Below are positions 9,310 through 18,731 of a stretch of DNA of 23,752 bases, piece after piece (within the stretch, counting starts at the first letter, position 1; each line of letters starts with the position of its first letter). The stretch comes from Carex sylvatica (Eukaryota; Streptophyta; Magnoliopsida; Poales; Cyperaceae). The stretch is from assembly GCA_964058845.1 (NCBI GenBank), contig CAXKVR010000303.1:1-23752 (forward strand). The letters run 5' to 3'. The notes under the pieces were generated by a model. That model was given only the letters and a program-made list of their open reading frames with translations, had not been told where the DNA came from and made no database searches. A program made the position numbers and the translations under genes.

Positions 9310-9911
9310 CTAATATCCAAAAAACATAAAAAGACCTATTTCTCCAGGAACAACGACTCCAATTAGAGCAAAAACCCATGTAGCAAAGTGAAGTCCAAAA
9401 GGAGCAGCTCTCTGAAAAAAAAAGTTAAAAGAGGCAGTTGGTAGTTCCTCTTGCCAGAGAACCTCAGAATGAAACATCCTTGACAAGAGCTGAAATTGTG
9501 AACAGGCCCTGCCAAAAAAAAATTATAAAAATATCAAGAGAAAGAAAATAGAGATTTCAGTTCACTTCACTCGAAAAAAAATTTGATACAATAAACAAAA
9601 ATGGTTTTGCTAATTAATGGAAAGAAAAAGAAGTACAAATTAGTAGGTTAGACAGATATATAATAACATTTTTTATAGCTAACTTGTAATGTTGGGACTT
9701 ACTCTATGTGCCAGTATCAGATATAGGAACATGCCAGAAATGGACAGCCTCATTTAATGACAAATAAAAAACCTCTTTACCTGTATTGAACAGTCAGCAA
9801 CAGTCAATCCAAAGACAATGTTAGTTGTGGCATCAGGACCAGGTCACTACCACTTGTTATATTAACAAAGAAAAAACAATGATGAAACCTAAAACTCTAA
9901 GCTTTATCAAC
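9310..9911 (-). other. Exon-like blocks downstream of SNRNP27: spliced 3' UTR, alternative 3' end, or remnant of another gene
   Basis: Downstream of the SNRNP27 stop there is a donor (AAG|GTATGG at 9971/9970), an acceptor (TTGCAG at 9912), a donor (CAG|GTAAAG at 9781/9780), an acceptor (GGCAG at 9509) and an acceptor after a T-run (TTTCAG at 9412). Some blocks keep hydrophobic open frames. The block ending at 9781 reads DATTNIVFGLTVADCSIQ, and joins in frame to GLFTISALVKDVSF and then a stop in the next block. The segment 9411-9310 reads HFATWVFALIGVVVPGEIG and ends in a stop. I recognise no family. Any reading here is tentative. Confidence 0.3.
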
Positions 9912-9974
9912 CTGCAACTGGCTTTACATGGAGAATAAACAATAACAACGAAATACAAATCTAACCATACCTTA

Positions 9975-11714
9975 TCATCGGTTCACCTCACTTGGCAATG
10001 GACGGTTAAATCCACCCCGTCGGTTCATGTACTGCCTTGGCTGGCGCTTGGTCACAGCACGAACCCCGCTGATATCAGCATCTGGTACATGCTTCCCTTT
10101 TGTGGAGTCAAACCCTATAGGTATTCCCATCATCTTCATCATCTCCATTTCCTCTGCGGTCATGCCATCTATTTCATCTCCAGTTCGCCCCGCCTGACAT
10201 TTCACAAAGGTCAGTTGCTTAGAATTTTAGGATAATTCAAAGGAAATATGAAAGTGATGCATTGTAATCAGGATGGTATTAGTAAGATTTAATTACTATA
10301 GAGTGCTACTATAGGTAGAATGCAATCACTCTATCAAAGAAAAACAGCTAATTTGGGGGTACCAGCATGTAGCAATCAGTCTGGTCAAAAAAAGTTTACA
10401 TCTTGTTTGGATTAGGTTGTCTAGTGTGCTGCCTTGTGGTTTTGGTACAATTTGGACTTTTAAACATATATTTCCATCCATTTTTCATCCCATACCATAC
10501 TGGTACAAACAATCATTGACAATTATACCTGCCAGACCGTGAAACTGGTAAAAGATACTCAATACTAGTACAATCAAGACAGAGTTTGTTCAATGATCAA
10601 AAAAACCTGGATCACAGTAAATACAAAAATATATTCTGCCTTATCCCCAATTAATATTTAATTAATGTGAATAGAAATCAATTTTCCAATAAAATAGTAC
10701 ACCTAGGTTCCTAAAATAACAAAATATGGTTAATGAGATGCAACATAATTCCTATTTTTTGTTCTGGGCAAAAAGATTAGTTCAGAACTTGCTTGAATTT
10801 CAAAAGAATAAGATCAACAGTTATTCTGAAATATTCAGTTTAACTTGCAAAAGAATTGTGTATTCAACCTTATTTCCACAATTAGAATTACCTGGCCTTT
10901 CCAAAATTTAAATTAGTTCCCACGAGAAATCAGTGAGGCTAGCATGTTTCCCATTAGGTAGATTTTCAGTTCAATGCAGTCTGATATTCGAAAGAAAATA
11001 AGGTTACTCTCAATTGAAGAACGCCAGTGAACTTGGAAAAATATTTCTCCCATCAACCAAATAAGAATTGTCTATTGTACCTTATCCCTCGCATTTGTAT
11101 CCCTTAGTCGGACTTATTCCGGCATTTCTTGCATTTGAGAATTATCCCAATACTACTACTTAGTAGGATTTTAGCTCTCTCTCCTAATTCCTTAACAATA
11201 TACTCTACCTATATAACTAATACATTATACAATTAAACAATCATATTGTGTCAGAAAAAATTCAAACCTCAGAGGCCTTATTATCTCCTCCTTCACTGAC
11301 CGAAGGCGCTGCTTCACCACTGGTTTTCTTCTTCTTTTCATGGTCAGTGCTCTCCTCACGACGGCTCCTCTTGTTCCGATCCCTATCCCAGTCCCTCTCT
11401 TGTGACCTCGACGCAGACCTCTTCCTCTCCCTTTCCCTCTCCTTCTCCCTTTCCCTTTCTTTATCTCTATCTCTATCCCTATCCCTGTCCCTGTCCCTAC
11501 CCCTATCCCTATCCTTCTCTCTGTCCCTCTCTCTGTCTCGGTCTCGGTTTCGGTCTCGGTCAAGATCTCGGTTTCTATCTCGGTCGCGCTCGCGGTGGCG
11601 GTCAGGAGTAGAGGAGCGGCGCCGGTCTCGATCTCTGTCTCGGTCTAAGTCTCGTTCTTTGTCACGGTTTCGGTCACGGTCATCTCGGTCTCGATCGCGT
11701 CGTCTACTGGACAT
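9975..11714 (-). CDS. SNRNP27: U4/U6.U5 tri-snRNP-associated 27 kDa protein (SNRNP27), RD/RS-rich
   Basis: Two exons, 11714-11268 and 10193-9975, are separated by a 1,074-bp intron (donor GAG|GTTTGA, acceptor TCAG|GCG, phase 0) and encode 221 residues. SNRNP27 is a nuclear splicing factor of the U4/U6.U5 tri-snRNP that acts during spliceosome activation and 5' splice-site choice. Exon 1 (149 residues) is almost wholly Arg-Asp, Arg-Glu and Arg-Ser dipeptides, typical of the N-terminal low-complexity arm. Exon 2 carries the conserved C-terminal domain: [20 protein letters not shown], then [20 protein letters not shown] at the very end. These two blocks identify the family with confidence. Human SNRNP27 is about 155 residues, so the RD arm is longer here. 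A telo-box lies 56 bp upstream of the ATG. The opposite strand of exon 1 has a long Ser-Leu frame that is only a shadow. Confidence 0.93.
10194..11267 (-). other. SNRNP27 intron
   Basis: A GT-AG intron of 1,074 bp on the minus strand joins the RD arm to the conserved C-terminal exon in phase 0. It is AT-rich and I see no nested gene. The open frame at 10726-10911 (+) has no recognisable content. Confidence 0.8.
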
Positions 11715-11769
11715 GGTTCCTCTTACTTCAACTGACTAAGGCGAAGTGAGAACAAAGGATAGTTCAGAG

Positions 11770-11778
11770 TAGGGTTTA
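11770..11778 (-). promoter_or_regulatory. Telo-box in the SNRNP27 leader or promoter
   Basis: TAAACCCTA on the minus strand (TAGGGTTTA on the plus) is the telo-box, an element enriched near the start of plant translation- and splicing-related genes. It lies 56 bp upstream of the ATG. Confidence 0.5.
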
Positions 11779-12465
11779 GCTCGAACTTTGCCAAATTTTT
11801 CTTCTTGGAATTACCTGCGTAACCCTGAAAAGATTAAAAATATCGCGAAAACAGAGCTACGAAAGCAGAGTTCAGGTATTCGGTGAAATTAATTGCTTAC
11901 CCGAACATTTTCGGGTAAATATTTAACAAAGCATATTTGTCTTTGTACAGCGCATGAACCATTTGCAGTGTTGTTTTGATTCAATAGTTAGTGCGCTGCA
12001 TGAAGTTAAAACATATCTATTAAAATCTTTACCCATTTTTTCTACATAACATAGAAAAAAAAAATAATACAGATCTGTATGGGCCAATTCATAAATTTTC
12101 CCAGCGGTTTCTCCCTGGCCCAGCCTGCTGGGAAAATCAGTGGTTAATAACTTTATATAATTTACACCGGGCTAGTCCAGTGGGAAACAGCTGGAAAAAT
12201 CCACGGCAAAAGTTAATACATCTTGGAAATTTCTTGTGTATTTTGATCAGCTCATTACCTTGATATGTTTACTAGATATTAGCTGTCAAATTGAATTTTA
12301 TGTATAGAATAATTTATTAGATGTGAATTGTTACTTAATTTTCCTTTAAATACTTACTTTTTAAATATTGGTACACATAATAATGTTCTAAATTCTCCCA
12401 GAGACAAAATAGAGAACAACCTTCTATTATTCATCTCCAATGATATATGAATTTGCACCTCTTTA
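11779..12465. other. Upstream region of SNRNP27
   Basis: No gene is seen. A CAG|GTAATT donor-like site on the minus strand near 11810 and a TTAGTCAG acceptor-like site near 11740 would allow a short leader intron, but this is unproven. The part beyond 11900 is AT-rich, with CCCAGC and GGGAAA words near 12100-12190. Confidence 0.4.
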
Positions 12466-12684
12466 GGGTGCGTTTGGGTGAAATAAAGAACAACTCGAAA
12501 TAGCTTGCTAATCTCAAATTCGGAATAGCTGTTAACCCAATATTTCATAGTAATAGCGGAATAGCATCAAATTCGAGCTATTCCTTGTGTTAAGAATAGT
12601 GTTTTTTTCATCCAAATGTGATATGATGAGAATAGCTCGCTAAAAATAGCAGTTATTCCTAAATTAGCACTATTCCAAACATGC
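12466..12684. mobile_element. Tourist- or hAT-like MITE (decayed)
   Basis: The left end GGGTGCGTTTGG and the reverse complement of the right end GCATGTTTGG form a terminal inverted repeat with an indel. Subterminal words GGAATAGC, GAGCTATTCC and GAATAGCTCGCT occur in both orientations between them. TTA precedes the left end and TAA follows the right, so there is no clean direct duplication. The GGGTG(T/C)GTTTGG start is typical of small plant DNA transposons. Confidence 0.45.
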
Positions 12685-13028
12685 TAATTTTGAGTTTGAA
12701 TCCGCACCGTCCGATCAGTTTTGACACAAATACTAATATGATCTTGGGAATTTTCAAATTAATCCGAATTAATCCAAATTATGAGAGAACGATTCAATTC
12801 TAACTCAAAATTTTATTTACCTTAGCAAATCCGGATCCCAAAATAGGATCTGGATCGACGAAAATTTACAGCGCAGGAGAAGATAAGTACGCATGATTCA
12901 TTGGATTCCATTTGTTAACCATGAAATTTGCAAACAAACAAAAAAGAAAGATAAAAGATTTGGAAAGCGAACATGCACAAAAAGTAACACTAGGCCAAGT
13001 GGCCAACTATCAAGTTGTTTGCGAAATG

Positions 13029-13211
13029 AAATCTGCTGAAACCCTTTAGGATTTCAGAGATCCTTAAATTTCAAATCCAACCATTAAAGTTTTTCCATAC
13101 ACGAATTTCAAAACAGACAGAATTTTATGCACAAATCACAAAATATATAGATGGTTGGATTGAAAATTTCAGGGACCTAAAATCCCCATGAATTCCAACA
13201 GATTTGTTGCC
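13029..13211. mobile_element. Foldback MITE flanked by a 12-bp direct repeat
   Basis: GTTTGCGAAATG occurs perfectly at 13017-13028 and 13212-13223. The arms between are inverted repeats: the left AAATCTGCTGAAAC pairs with the right-arm reverse complement AAATCTGTTGGAAT, and further in, AAATTTCAAATCCAACCAT pairs with AAATTTTCAATCCAACCAT. The element is about 183 bp with no coding capacity. The direct repeat is longer than the usual 8-10 bp, so part of it may be chance identity. Confidence 0.55.
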
Positions 13212-13223
13212 GTTTGCGAAATG

Positions 13224-13680
13224 CAATTAATTCCTAATAGAAATCATTGATCTAATATCTATATACCCAAATCACAAACACAAATCATTGAGAGAAATCA
13301 TTGCATACATCCTTCACAAATTTCATTGATTTTATTTTTTTTTAAAAGAGTCATTGCATGTATGCGCTAATTTTTAAATTTTCATTTGAAAAGTTTGATT
13401 TGAATCAAACATGCCAAATCTGTCAACTTAAAAAGGCTCAATACCTTTGAGCTCACTTAAAATTGTATATATCACAAATTCATCACTAGTACCAGATAAT
13501 AGAATGGCACAAGTTCTACATGATCTGATATCAATATACATCAGATCAGAGAATATATTACCAAAACCCTTAAATGACAAATGCTGAACGCCAATACGCC
13601 ATGTAAATGCTACTTAAACAGAGTTAATGTAACTCCAGTTACATTACATGCTAGCAACAAATCAAGCTCTAGAAACTTTG
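13224..13680. other. AT-rich spacer with small perfect palindromes
   Basis: No gene is seen. GTTTGATT-TG-AATCAAAC is a perfect hairpin near 13397. TAATGTAACT-CC-AGTTACATTA at 13625-13646 is another, and resembles the inner terminus of plant MITEs. Confidence 0.4.
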
Positions 13681-13801
13681 CACTATTTTAACATTGTAAA
13701 TAAAATTTCTCAAAACCCCTCTTAGTCCTTTTAATTTGGTTTTTCCCGACGAAGAGGAACTGTTTTAGCCAGTAGCTGGAGCTGCATGAAAATTGAGCAA
13801 C
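13680..13801 (-). other. Probable 3' UTR exon of the uncharacterised gene
   Basis: After the TAA at 13932-13934 a consensus donor GTAAGT (13914) is followed 113 bp on by ATTTTTATTTCAG ending at 13802. This puts a last, untranslated exon from 13801 downward. The poly(A) end is not clear. Confidence 0.4.
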
Positions 13802-13931
13802 CTGAAATAAAAATTAAATAAAATAAAACAAAGCATTCCCATCAGTAATAGATAGTATGAATTCAGCACCTGACTAGTATGATACCAAAATGGGATTACA
13901 CAAAAATCACTTACTGTTGCAACTCTGAAAA

Positions 13932-15562
13932 TTAGACAGCTTGACCTTTACTAATGACATCCTTTGTCTTACTTCCTTTTATTGTTTCTATCTCCTACAA
14001 TTATGAAAAATTTTAACAAAACTTAAAAAATGTAAAATAAATTGTACAAGCCAAGTTATGATTTGTATTTAACAAATATAGCTTCATTACCGCCTCATGC
14101 TAGAGGAGCAGCATAAGCTTTTTTAATTCAATTCAGGAAGGTCTACTGTTTTGAATCCCACTAAAAATTAGTTTCAGGTTCTTTTATGTTTTATTATATG
14201 TCAGATGAACGAATAATTATTGAAAGCATGAAATCTAAACAAACAAAACACCAGAAAAGGAAAGAAGCACTTAAAAAGTGAGCACCCAAAAAGAAGATAA
14301 TCATAAAAGCTAGGCAAGGAAAGAACCTTAGAGTTGGTCTCATAGTAATCATTAAGGGCCCATTGATACTTTGATTGGTCCAGGCCGAACCAATTCGCCA
14401 AGTACTCGTCCAAACTTGAGTGGGCTACACAAAATATTCTAATAATTTAATTTATCAACATGAACTTTGCAAGTATATATTCGGTGAACAACATGGAAAA
14501 GAAAGTGACATATCAATGCAATTCATGCACCTACCAAGTTTCCAACAAGAGTGAAGTAGTAAAGATAGTTTAAATTTAACCAGTTGCAATGTCTCAATGT
14601 AACAAGAAATGTAGAATTAGCCATGTTTGGTCTTATATCAAATCAAGGATAATTGGTGCTAATCTTTTTCCAATTCTAGATGAAAACCTACATTCACAAA
14701 TAATGTCATGTTCCACTAATAGTATAATTCATCAGTTATTATCCATATAACAGACAAATTTACCTAATTACCATTTTTCCCTTCTATTTCTATCACCTAA
14801 TTGACACAAAAATCATACTTGTCAGGATAAATTATTCACATAGAGAAAATGAAAATAAAATAATGCACCTATCTTTCTACTTGCTAAAATAAAGAAGTTA
14901 TCTTTTTGTCCCCCTTTTTCAAAATAAATGATGCTGAGCAACCTTTTTTCCATTTCATTGCAGAAATTACAAAAGGATTACTTTCAAAAACAATGCCCAA
15001 ATCACCGAATTCAGGAGTCAGGCCACTAAGTGAAAAAGGGATTTAAGGACCCTTTTAATGTTTCTATTGGTAATGCCAAATGCAGCAAAAATCAAGGATA
15101 AAAAAGATAATCTACAGGACTTCGCACAATTTACCAGAAACAGAAAGGACCAAATTATAATTAATACTCGCTCCTACCTTCTTGTACTCTGGCGACAGCA
15201 TCCCAGAAGAATCCAAATGCCGATCCGTGCGAATTTACATCTTTGCCCTTCTCGTACTGTTTAGGCGGCACTTGAACTGGCGGTGGAGCTACAAAAACCT
15301 TCTCCTTCACCGGCGAGGACAAATTCGTCTTTTCCAGTTTGTTCACTGGACTCTCTCTAGGACTCGGACACGGACTCGGACTTGGTGTCAGATTTACTTT
15401 CGGACTCGCGCTTGGACTCAGACTTGATTTCGGAGTCGGGCTTGGAGACAACGTCGGATTCGGGCCGAGGTTCGGGTTCCGTTTCGGACTGGGTGTGATG
15501 AAAACGGTAAGATTACCGGCCTTGCCGATGAAGGGAGGAGGCGTGGCCTCACGTGAGGCCAT
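13932..15562 (-). CDS. Uncharacterised plant protein, Pro/Ser-rich N-terminus with conserved C-terminal segment
   Basis: Three exons, 15562-15178, 14424-14327 and 13994-13932, join in frame (phase 1 then phase 0) with donors AAG|GTAGGA and AAG|GTTCTT and acceptors TGTAG and TTGTAG, giving 181 residues. Residues 1-100 are low-complexity Pro/Ser/Thr with basic residues (PSPSP, SPTPKSS). The C-terminal part looks conserved: SAFGFFWDAVARVQEAHSS, then DEYLANWFGLDQSKYQWAL, then NDYYETNSK, and an ending in KDVISKGQAV. The joined exon 1/2 reading across the splice supports the model. It has no signal peptide or membrane segment. I do not recognise a named family; plant pipelines often call such proteins 'hydroxyproline-rich glycoprotein', but without a signal peptide it is unlikely to be a wall protein. 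A further intron in the 3' UTR is likely (CAACA|GTAAGT at 13915/13914, acceptor TTTCAG at 13802). Confidence 0.78.
14428..15177 (-). other. First intron of the uncharacterised gene
   Basis: This is an AT-rich GT-AG intron (donor 15177-15176; acceptor AG at 14426-14425 lies just past the end given here). No nested gene is recognised; the open frame at 15058-15264 (+) overlaps the exon border and has no family features. Confidence 0.6.
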
Positions 15563-15587
15563 GAGGGAAAGAAGGAAAGGTCACGTG
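15545..15587. promoter_or_regulatory. Two G-boxes (CACGTG) around the start codon of the uncharacterised gene
   Basis: A 16-bp perfect palindrome, GGCCTCACGTGAGGCC at 15545-15560, overlaps the first codons, and a second CACGTG lies at 15582-15587, 20 bp upstream of the ATG. G-boxes bind bZIP and bHLH factors in plants. Whether these sites work at this position is inference. Confidence 0.4.
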
Positions 15588-15624
15588 AGAGGAGGTGGAG
15601 AGAGAGAGTTCAACGGAGGGTTTC

Positions 15625-15633
15625 TAGGGTTTA
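15625..15633 (-). promoter_or_regulatory. Telo-box upstream of the uncharacterised gene
   Basis: TAAACCCTA on the minus strand lies 63 bp upstream of the ATG at 15562, nearly the same spacing as the telo-box of SNRNP27. Confidence 0.5.
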
Positions 15634-15836
15634 GTTTTGGCGCTTGGAGAGGGAATGGGGACAGGAAAGGACACAAACCATTGAAGGAGCGGAGCAGCGG
15701 GGAGTGTGAAAAGAAACAGCCCTTCGGTCTTTTCCTGTTTGAAAGTTGGAAAAAGGAACGAAGAGAAAGACAGATGGGGGTACATATTCTTAGGTGCATG
15801 GATAGATTTGGTCTACGGTTAAGGTTGTAGACTATT

Positions 15837-16008
15837 ATGTGATAAGGGTTTTACAATTTTTACTTCGGCTGCCTGGCGGAAATGAGAATAAATTTGAGTT
15901 CGGATCTAATTTGAATAGTAATGTGATAAGGATTTTACACTTTTACGATCTGTTGGACTGTCAAACGGAAATGAGAATGGACTTGGATTTAAATCTAATT
16001 TGAATGGT
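15837..16008. repeat. Diverged tandem duplication, two units of about 85 bp
   Basis: Unit 1 (15837-15920) and unit 2 (15921-about 16008) both run ATGTGATAAGG, TTTTACA, GGAAATGAGAAT, then ATCTAATTTGAAT in the same order, with substitutions and small indels between. Confidence 0.6.
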
Positions 16009-16014
16009 CGAAAT

Positions 16015-16072
16015 ACTGTGCGCGTGGAAAAAAAAATTCACAATGTGTGAATTTTTTTTCCACAGACACAGT
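16015..16072. repeat. Near-perfect foldback hairpin
   Basis: The arms ACTGTG-NNN-GTGGAAAAAAAA then TTCACA, and the inverted TGTGAA then TTTTTTTTCCAC-NNN-CACAGT, enclose a 3-base loop (ATG). The arms are about 28 nt with three mismatches and one A/T-run length difference. It probably represents two transposon ends brought together by internal deletion. Confidence 0.65.
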
Positions 16073-16073
16073 G

Positions 16074-16399
16074 GTAGCCGAAGAGACCCTTAAGTAGTGA
16101 AAAAATTAGAGAGGTTAAAAATTAAAAAATAAATTTTTTGTTTATTAATATATAATAATTTTGTTATCATGTGGTACATATATCTTGAATCATATAAATT
16201 AAATAGATTACTTCTTCTTTGTGTATTGAGATAAATTTTTTATTAGTTTATCATGGTAAGCATAAAAAATTTGCGCACAAACAAAATTAGAAAGTTGAGT
16301 GTTTTTTCTAAACTTATACATAGCTTAATAAGATAAGACAAACAAAGATGTAAAAGCAAATTCTTACCTTTGCATAAAAAAATTACTAAAATTTAGAAT
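16074..16399. other. AT-rich spacer, nothing recognised
   Basis: The sequence is very AT-rich with no coding frame or repeat that I can name. Confidence 0.5.
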
Positions 16400-16402
16400 A
16401 AC

Positions 16403-16424
16403 AATAATAATAATAATAATAATA

Positions 16425-16463
<39 letters not shown>

Positions 16464-16480
16464 GTTATTATTATTATTAT
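16403..16480. repeat. (AAT)n(ATT)n microsatellite with dyad symmetry
   Basis: About eight AAT units are followed directly by more than 14 ATT/TTA units, broken once by GTT. The two halves are complementary, so the tract can form a long hairpin. Confidence 0.9.
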
Positions 16481-17483
16481 AGATACATATAAAGTTGTAA
16501 ATTTACTTTGAAATTTTGCAGGTCACATATTCCTATCGATCCAATATAATATTTAATATATTATTTATATAGTATATGCCTAGTATAACTTTAAAAGATT
16601 CTATGTAATTACCATCATATTATAATTTCTCTAGAATCAACATGCATTGTAAATATTTGTGTTGCATGCTACTGAAGTAATATTAAAAAATTCAGATTAT
16701 GATATTAATATTATTATTATTAATGCATACCAGCGTTGTACTAAATGTGATCTAATTTCCAATTCTCATCACTAATCTCAGCTGTTCCAAAAAAACAAGT
16801 ATGAACCATGTGTTTGATAGTTTTGCTTTCATCTAATTTTTTAATTTTTAAAGTACATCGATCCAAAGGACCTTTGTCTTCATGACTTCTGTTTGCACAC
16901 GGACCATACATCGACGCCCACATAATTTGGACCCTACCGTTGCACCTAGACACTGTTTACTCGCTCTACAATAGACCAGGTCTATACAATCATCCACCGT
17001 CCAAAGGACCTTTGTCACTCCAGATTCGCCGTTTCAAAAGATTCGTCCAGTTGAGCGTAAAGCAAATAAATTTCATAACTACCCCTCAAGATCTGAGTTG
17101 TAGAGGTAATGTCACTGCACACTGCACAGTGACCCCATTGCGCACGTTTAGCTTCCCGGAACAATTGACAGTCAAAATAGTAAGGTTAATTTGGTAAATT
17201 AAAGTACATCAGTAAAAACAGTAACGGAAGAAATACCGTAGATCCTCTGCAGCTCTGCTTTCTTTTATGTTTTATCGAGTTGTTCTTTGAACTTTGAACC
17301 CGATTGTTCTCATATAGTCATATGACTCATATTCCTAAATCTTAAACGGAAACGAGTCGTTATACAGTGAAATTTTATATATCGGCCACAGAAGATCAGA
17401 TAACTCGCTTCTAGGCTCTGTGCACTACGGTCTACAGTTCTACACTAACCGACTTCGTCCTTGCCTCCTTGGTAACTGGAGTG
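16481..17483. other. Intergenic stretch with a duplicated palindromic word
   Basis: No gene is seen; the open frames at 16741-16953 (-) and 16940-17197 (+) have no recognisable motif. TCCAAAGGACCTTTGTC occurs at about 16862 and again at about 17001 and contains the palindrome CAAAGG-A-CCTTTG. A short dyad (GTCACTG and CAGTGAC) lies at 17109-17131. Confidence 0.4.
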
Positions 17484-17652
17484 CGTATCCTCTGAGATAT
17501 CTCAATTTTTGCGTGACCGACGTGTCCTGTGCCTATTCGGGGGTGATGTGGGGATCATTATTATGTGTGCTTTGAGATTCGTGCATAACGTATTTAAATG
17601 GTTGATATTTTCCATAAAGTCACGTAAAGTTTGAGATATCTCAGAGGATACG
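17484..17652. mobile_element. MITE, family A copy 2 (perfect 22-bp terminal inverted repeats)
   Basis: The outer 22 bp (17484-17505 and 17631-17652, starting CGTATCCTCTGAGATATC) are exact inverted repeats. Pairing continues imperfectly inward through CTCAANNTTTNCGTGAC to about 36 bp. The total is 169 bp. The TATCCTCTGAG core is shared with copies at 3653 and 19955. No clean target duplication was found. Confidence 0.7.
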
Positions 17653-18652
17653 AATTCGGTAACGTGAACACTAAGATCAGATCGGCAAGGGATCTTCTGT
17701 GTCATCTTATTGGGTGTTCAAATGAAATGTATTATTTCAGTATTATAATATGTAGTTGAGGGGCTCTGAAGTAGTTTAATTAAGGAGCATTGCACGTGAA
17801 ACAAGGAATAAAGACAAAGATTAGTTCGGTACGGTCCATTGTCCAATGTGAGCAACTTCAAAAATGTTTTCCTTTCCAAAACGCACATCCCGATATGTTT
17901 TTTAATATTTAGTCGAAGATAAGTAGGATGTAGGCGTGTACGGTTGGGTCCGACGATGCCATTTCATAATGCATATTATGTTTGGATCGACTCGGATCAT
18001 ATCTATATTTTTACTTTTAAAATTTTAACTGTTTTTTTTTATTAAAATCCTTAGACACTCACACGACTTAAATTCATATTCTTGTGTGAAAGAATGAATG
18101 TCTTATTCAATTGCTCTAAGCAGTATTGATAATTTAAAATGTTATTCGAACTGTTAAATATGATTTTATTTGTTAATTTTTTTTGTATATGAGGAAAAAA
18201 TGAAGAGAACGAAATGAAATGAGCAAGAGGAAGGAATTAACATATCTACTCAAAATTTCAGATTATGAATTGTTAAATTTCAAAATCATTGTTTCTAATT
18301 TATTCTCTCTCGTTTTATTCTCTACCAGACCAATGGAAGTAAAAACCTCCTAAATTTTTTCTAATTTCAGCCTAATTAGCAAAAATGAGAAATTTTTTGT
18401 TGTTCATCTCTGCCACAATGTTCACTCGATCGAGAGAGAAGGTGAGGTTAGTGGAATCGGCATGATCCAATCAGCACTAGAATTCGTAACGAACGTTTTA
18501 AGATCCACACATATTGATGTGAATTGAACATTTCCAATCAAATATTAAATCGAATTCCGTGTAGCAAAACTATTCGATCAGCATCACAATTGTATAAAAA
18601 GCTTGATGAATAATGATGCAGATTGAATCGGACTGCCTAGGAGGCAAGGCAT
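17653..18652. other. AT-rich spacer, nothing recognised
   Basis: No gene or structured repeat was recognised. Pyrimidine runs and poly-T tracts are common. Confidence 0.5.
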
Positions 18653-18731
18653 GCTGCACTGAGTGACAATTGATGCACCGAAGATGCATTTTGCGTTCTC
18701 GGTTTTTTTGGTAGAAGCTAACATGGGACGT
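18653..18731. repeat. Dispersed repeat B, copy 1
   Basis: Ordered words GAGTGACAATTGATG, AAGATGCATTTTGCGTTCTC, TTGGTAGAAGCTA and ACATGGG match a second copy at 20357-20460 in the same order and strand. The nature of the repeat is unknown. Confidence 0.5.

Noticed and set aside
11248..11739. Plus-strand 163-codon Ser/Leu/Arg-rich frame
   Set aside because: It is the exact antisense of the RD-rich exon of SNRNP27. The conserved C-terminal exon and splice sites support the minus strand only.
12463..12687. TTA/TAA as the target duplication of the element at 12466
   Set aside because: A true duplication must read the same on one strand. Here TTA precedes and TAA follows, so it cannot be taken as evidence.
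15339..15830. Plus-strand 163-codon Gly/Leu/Phe-rich frame
   Set aside because: It is antisense to the Pro/Ser-rich exon 1, which joins in frame to two further conserved exons on the minus strand.
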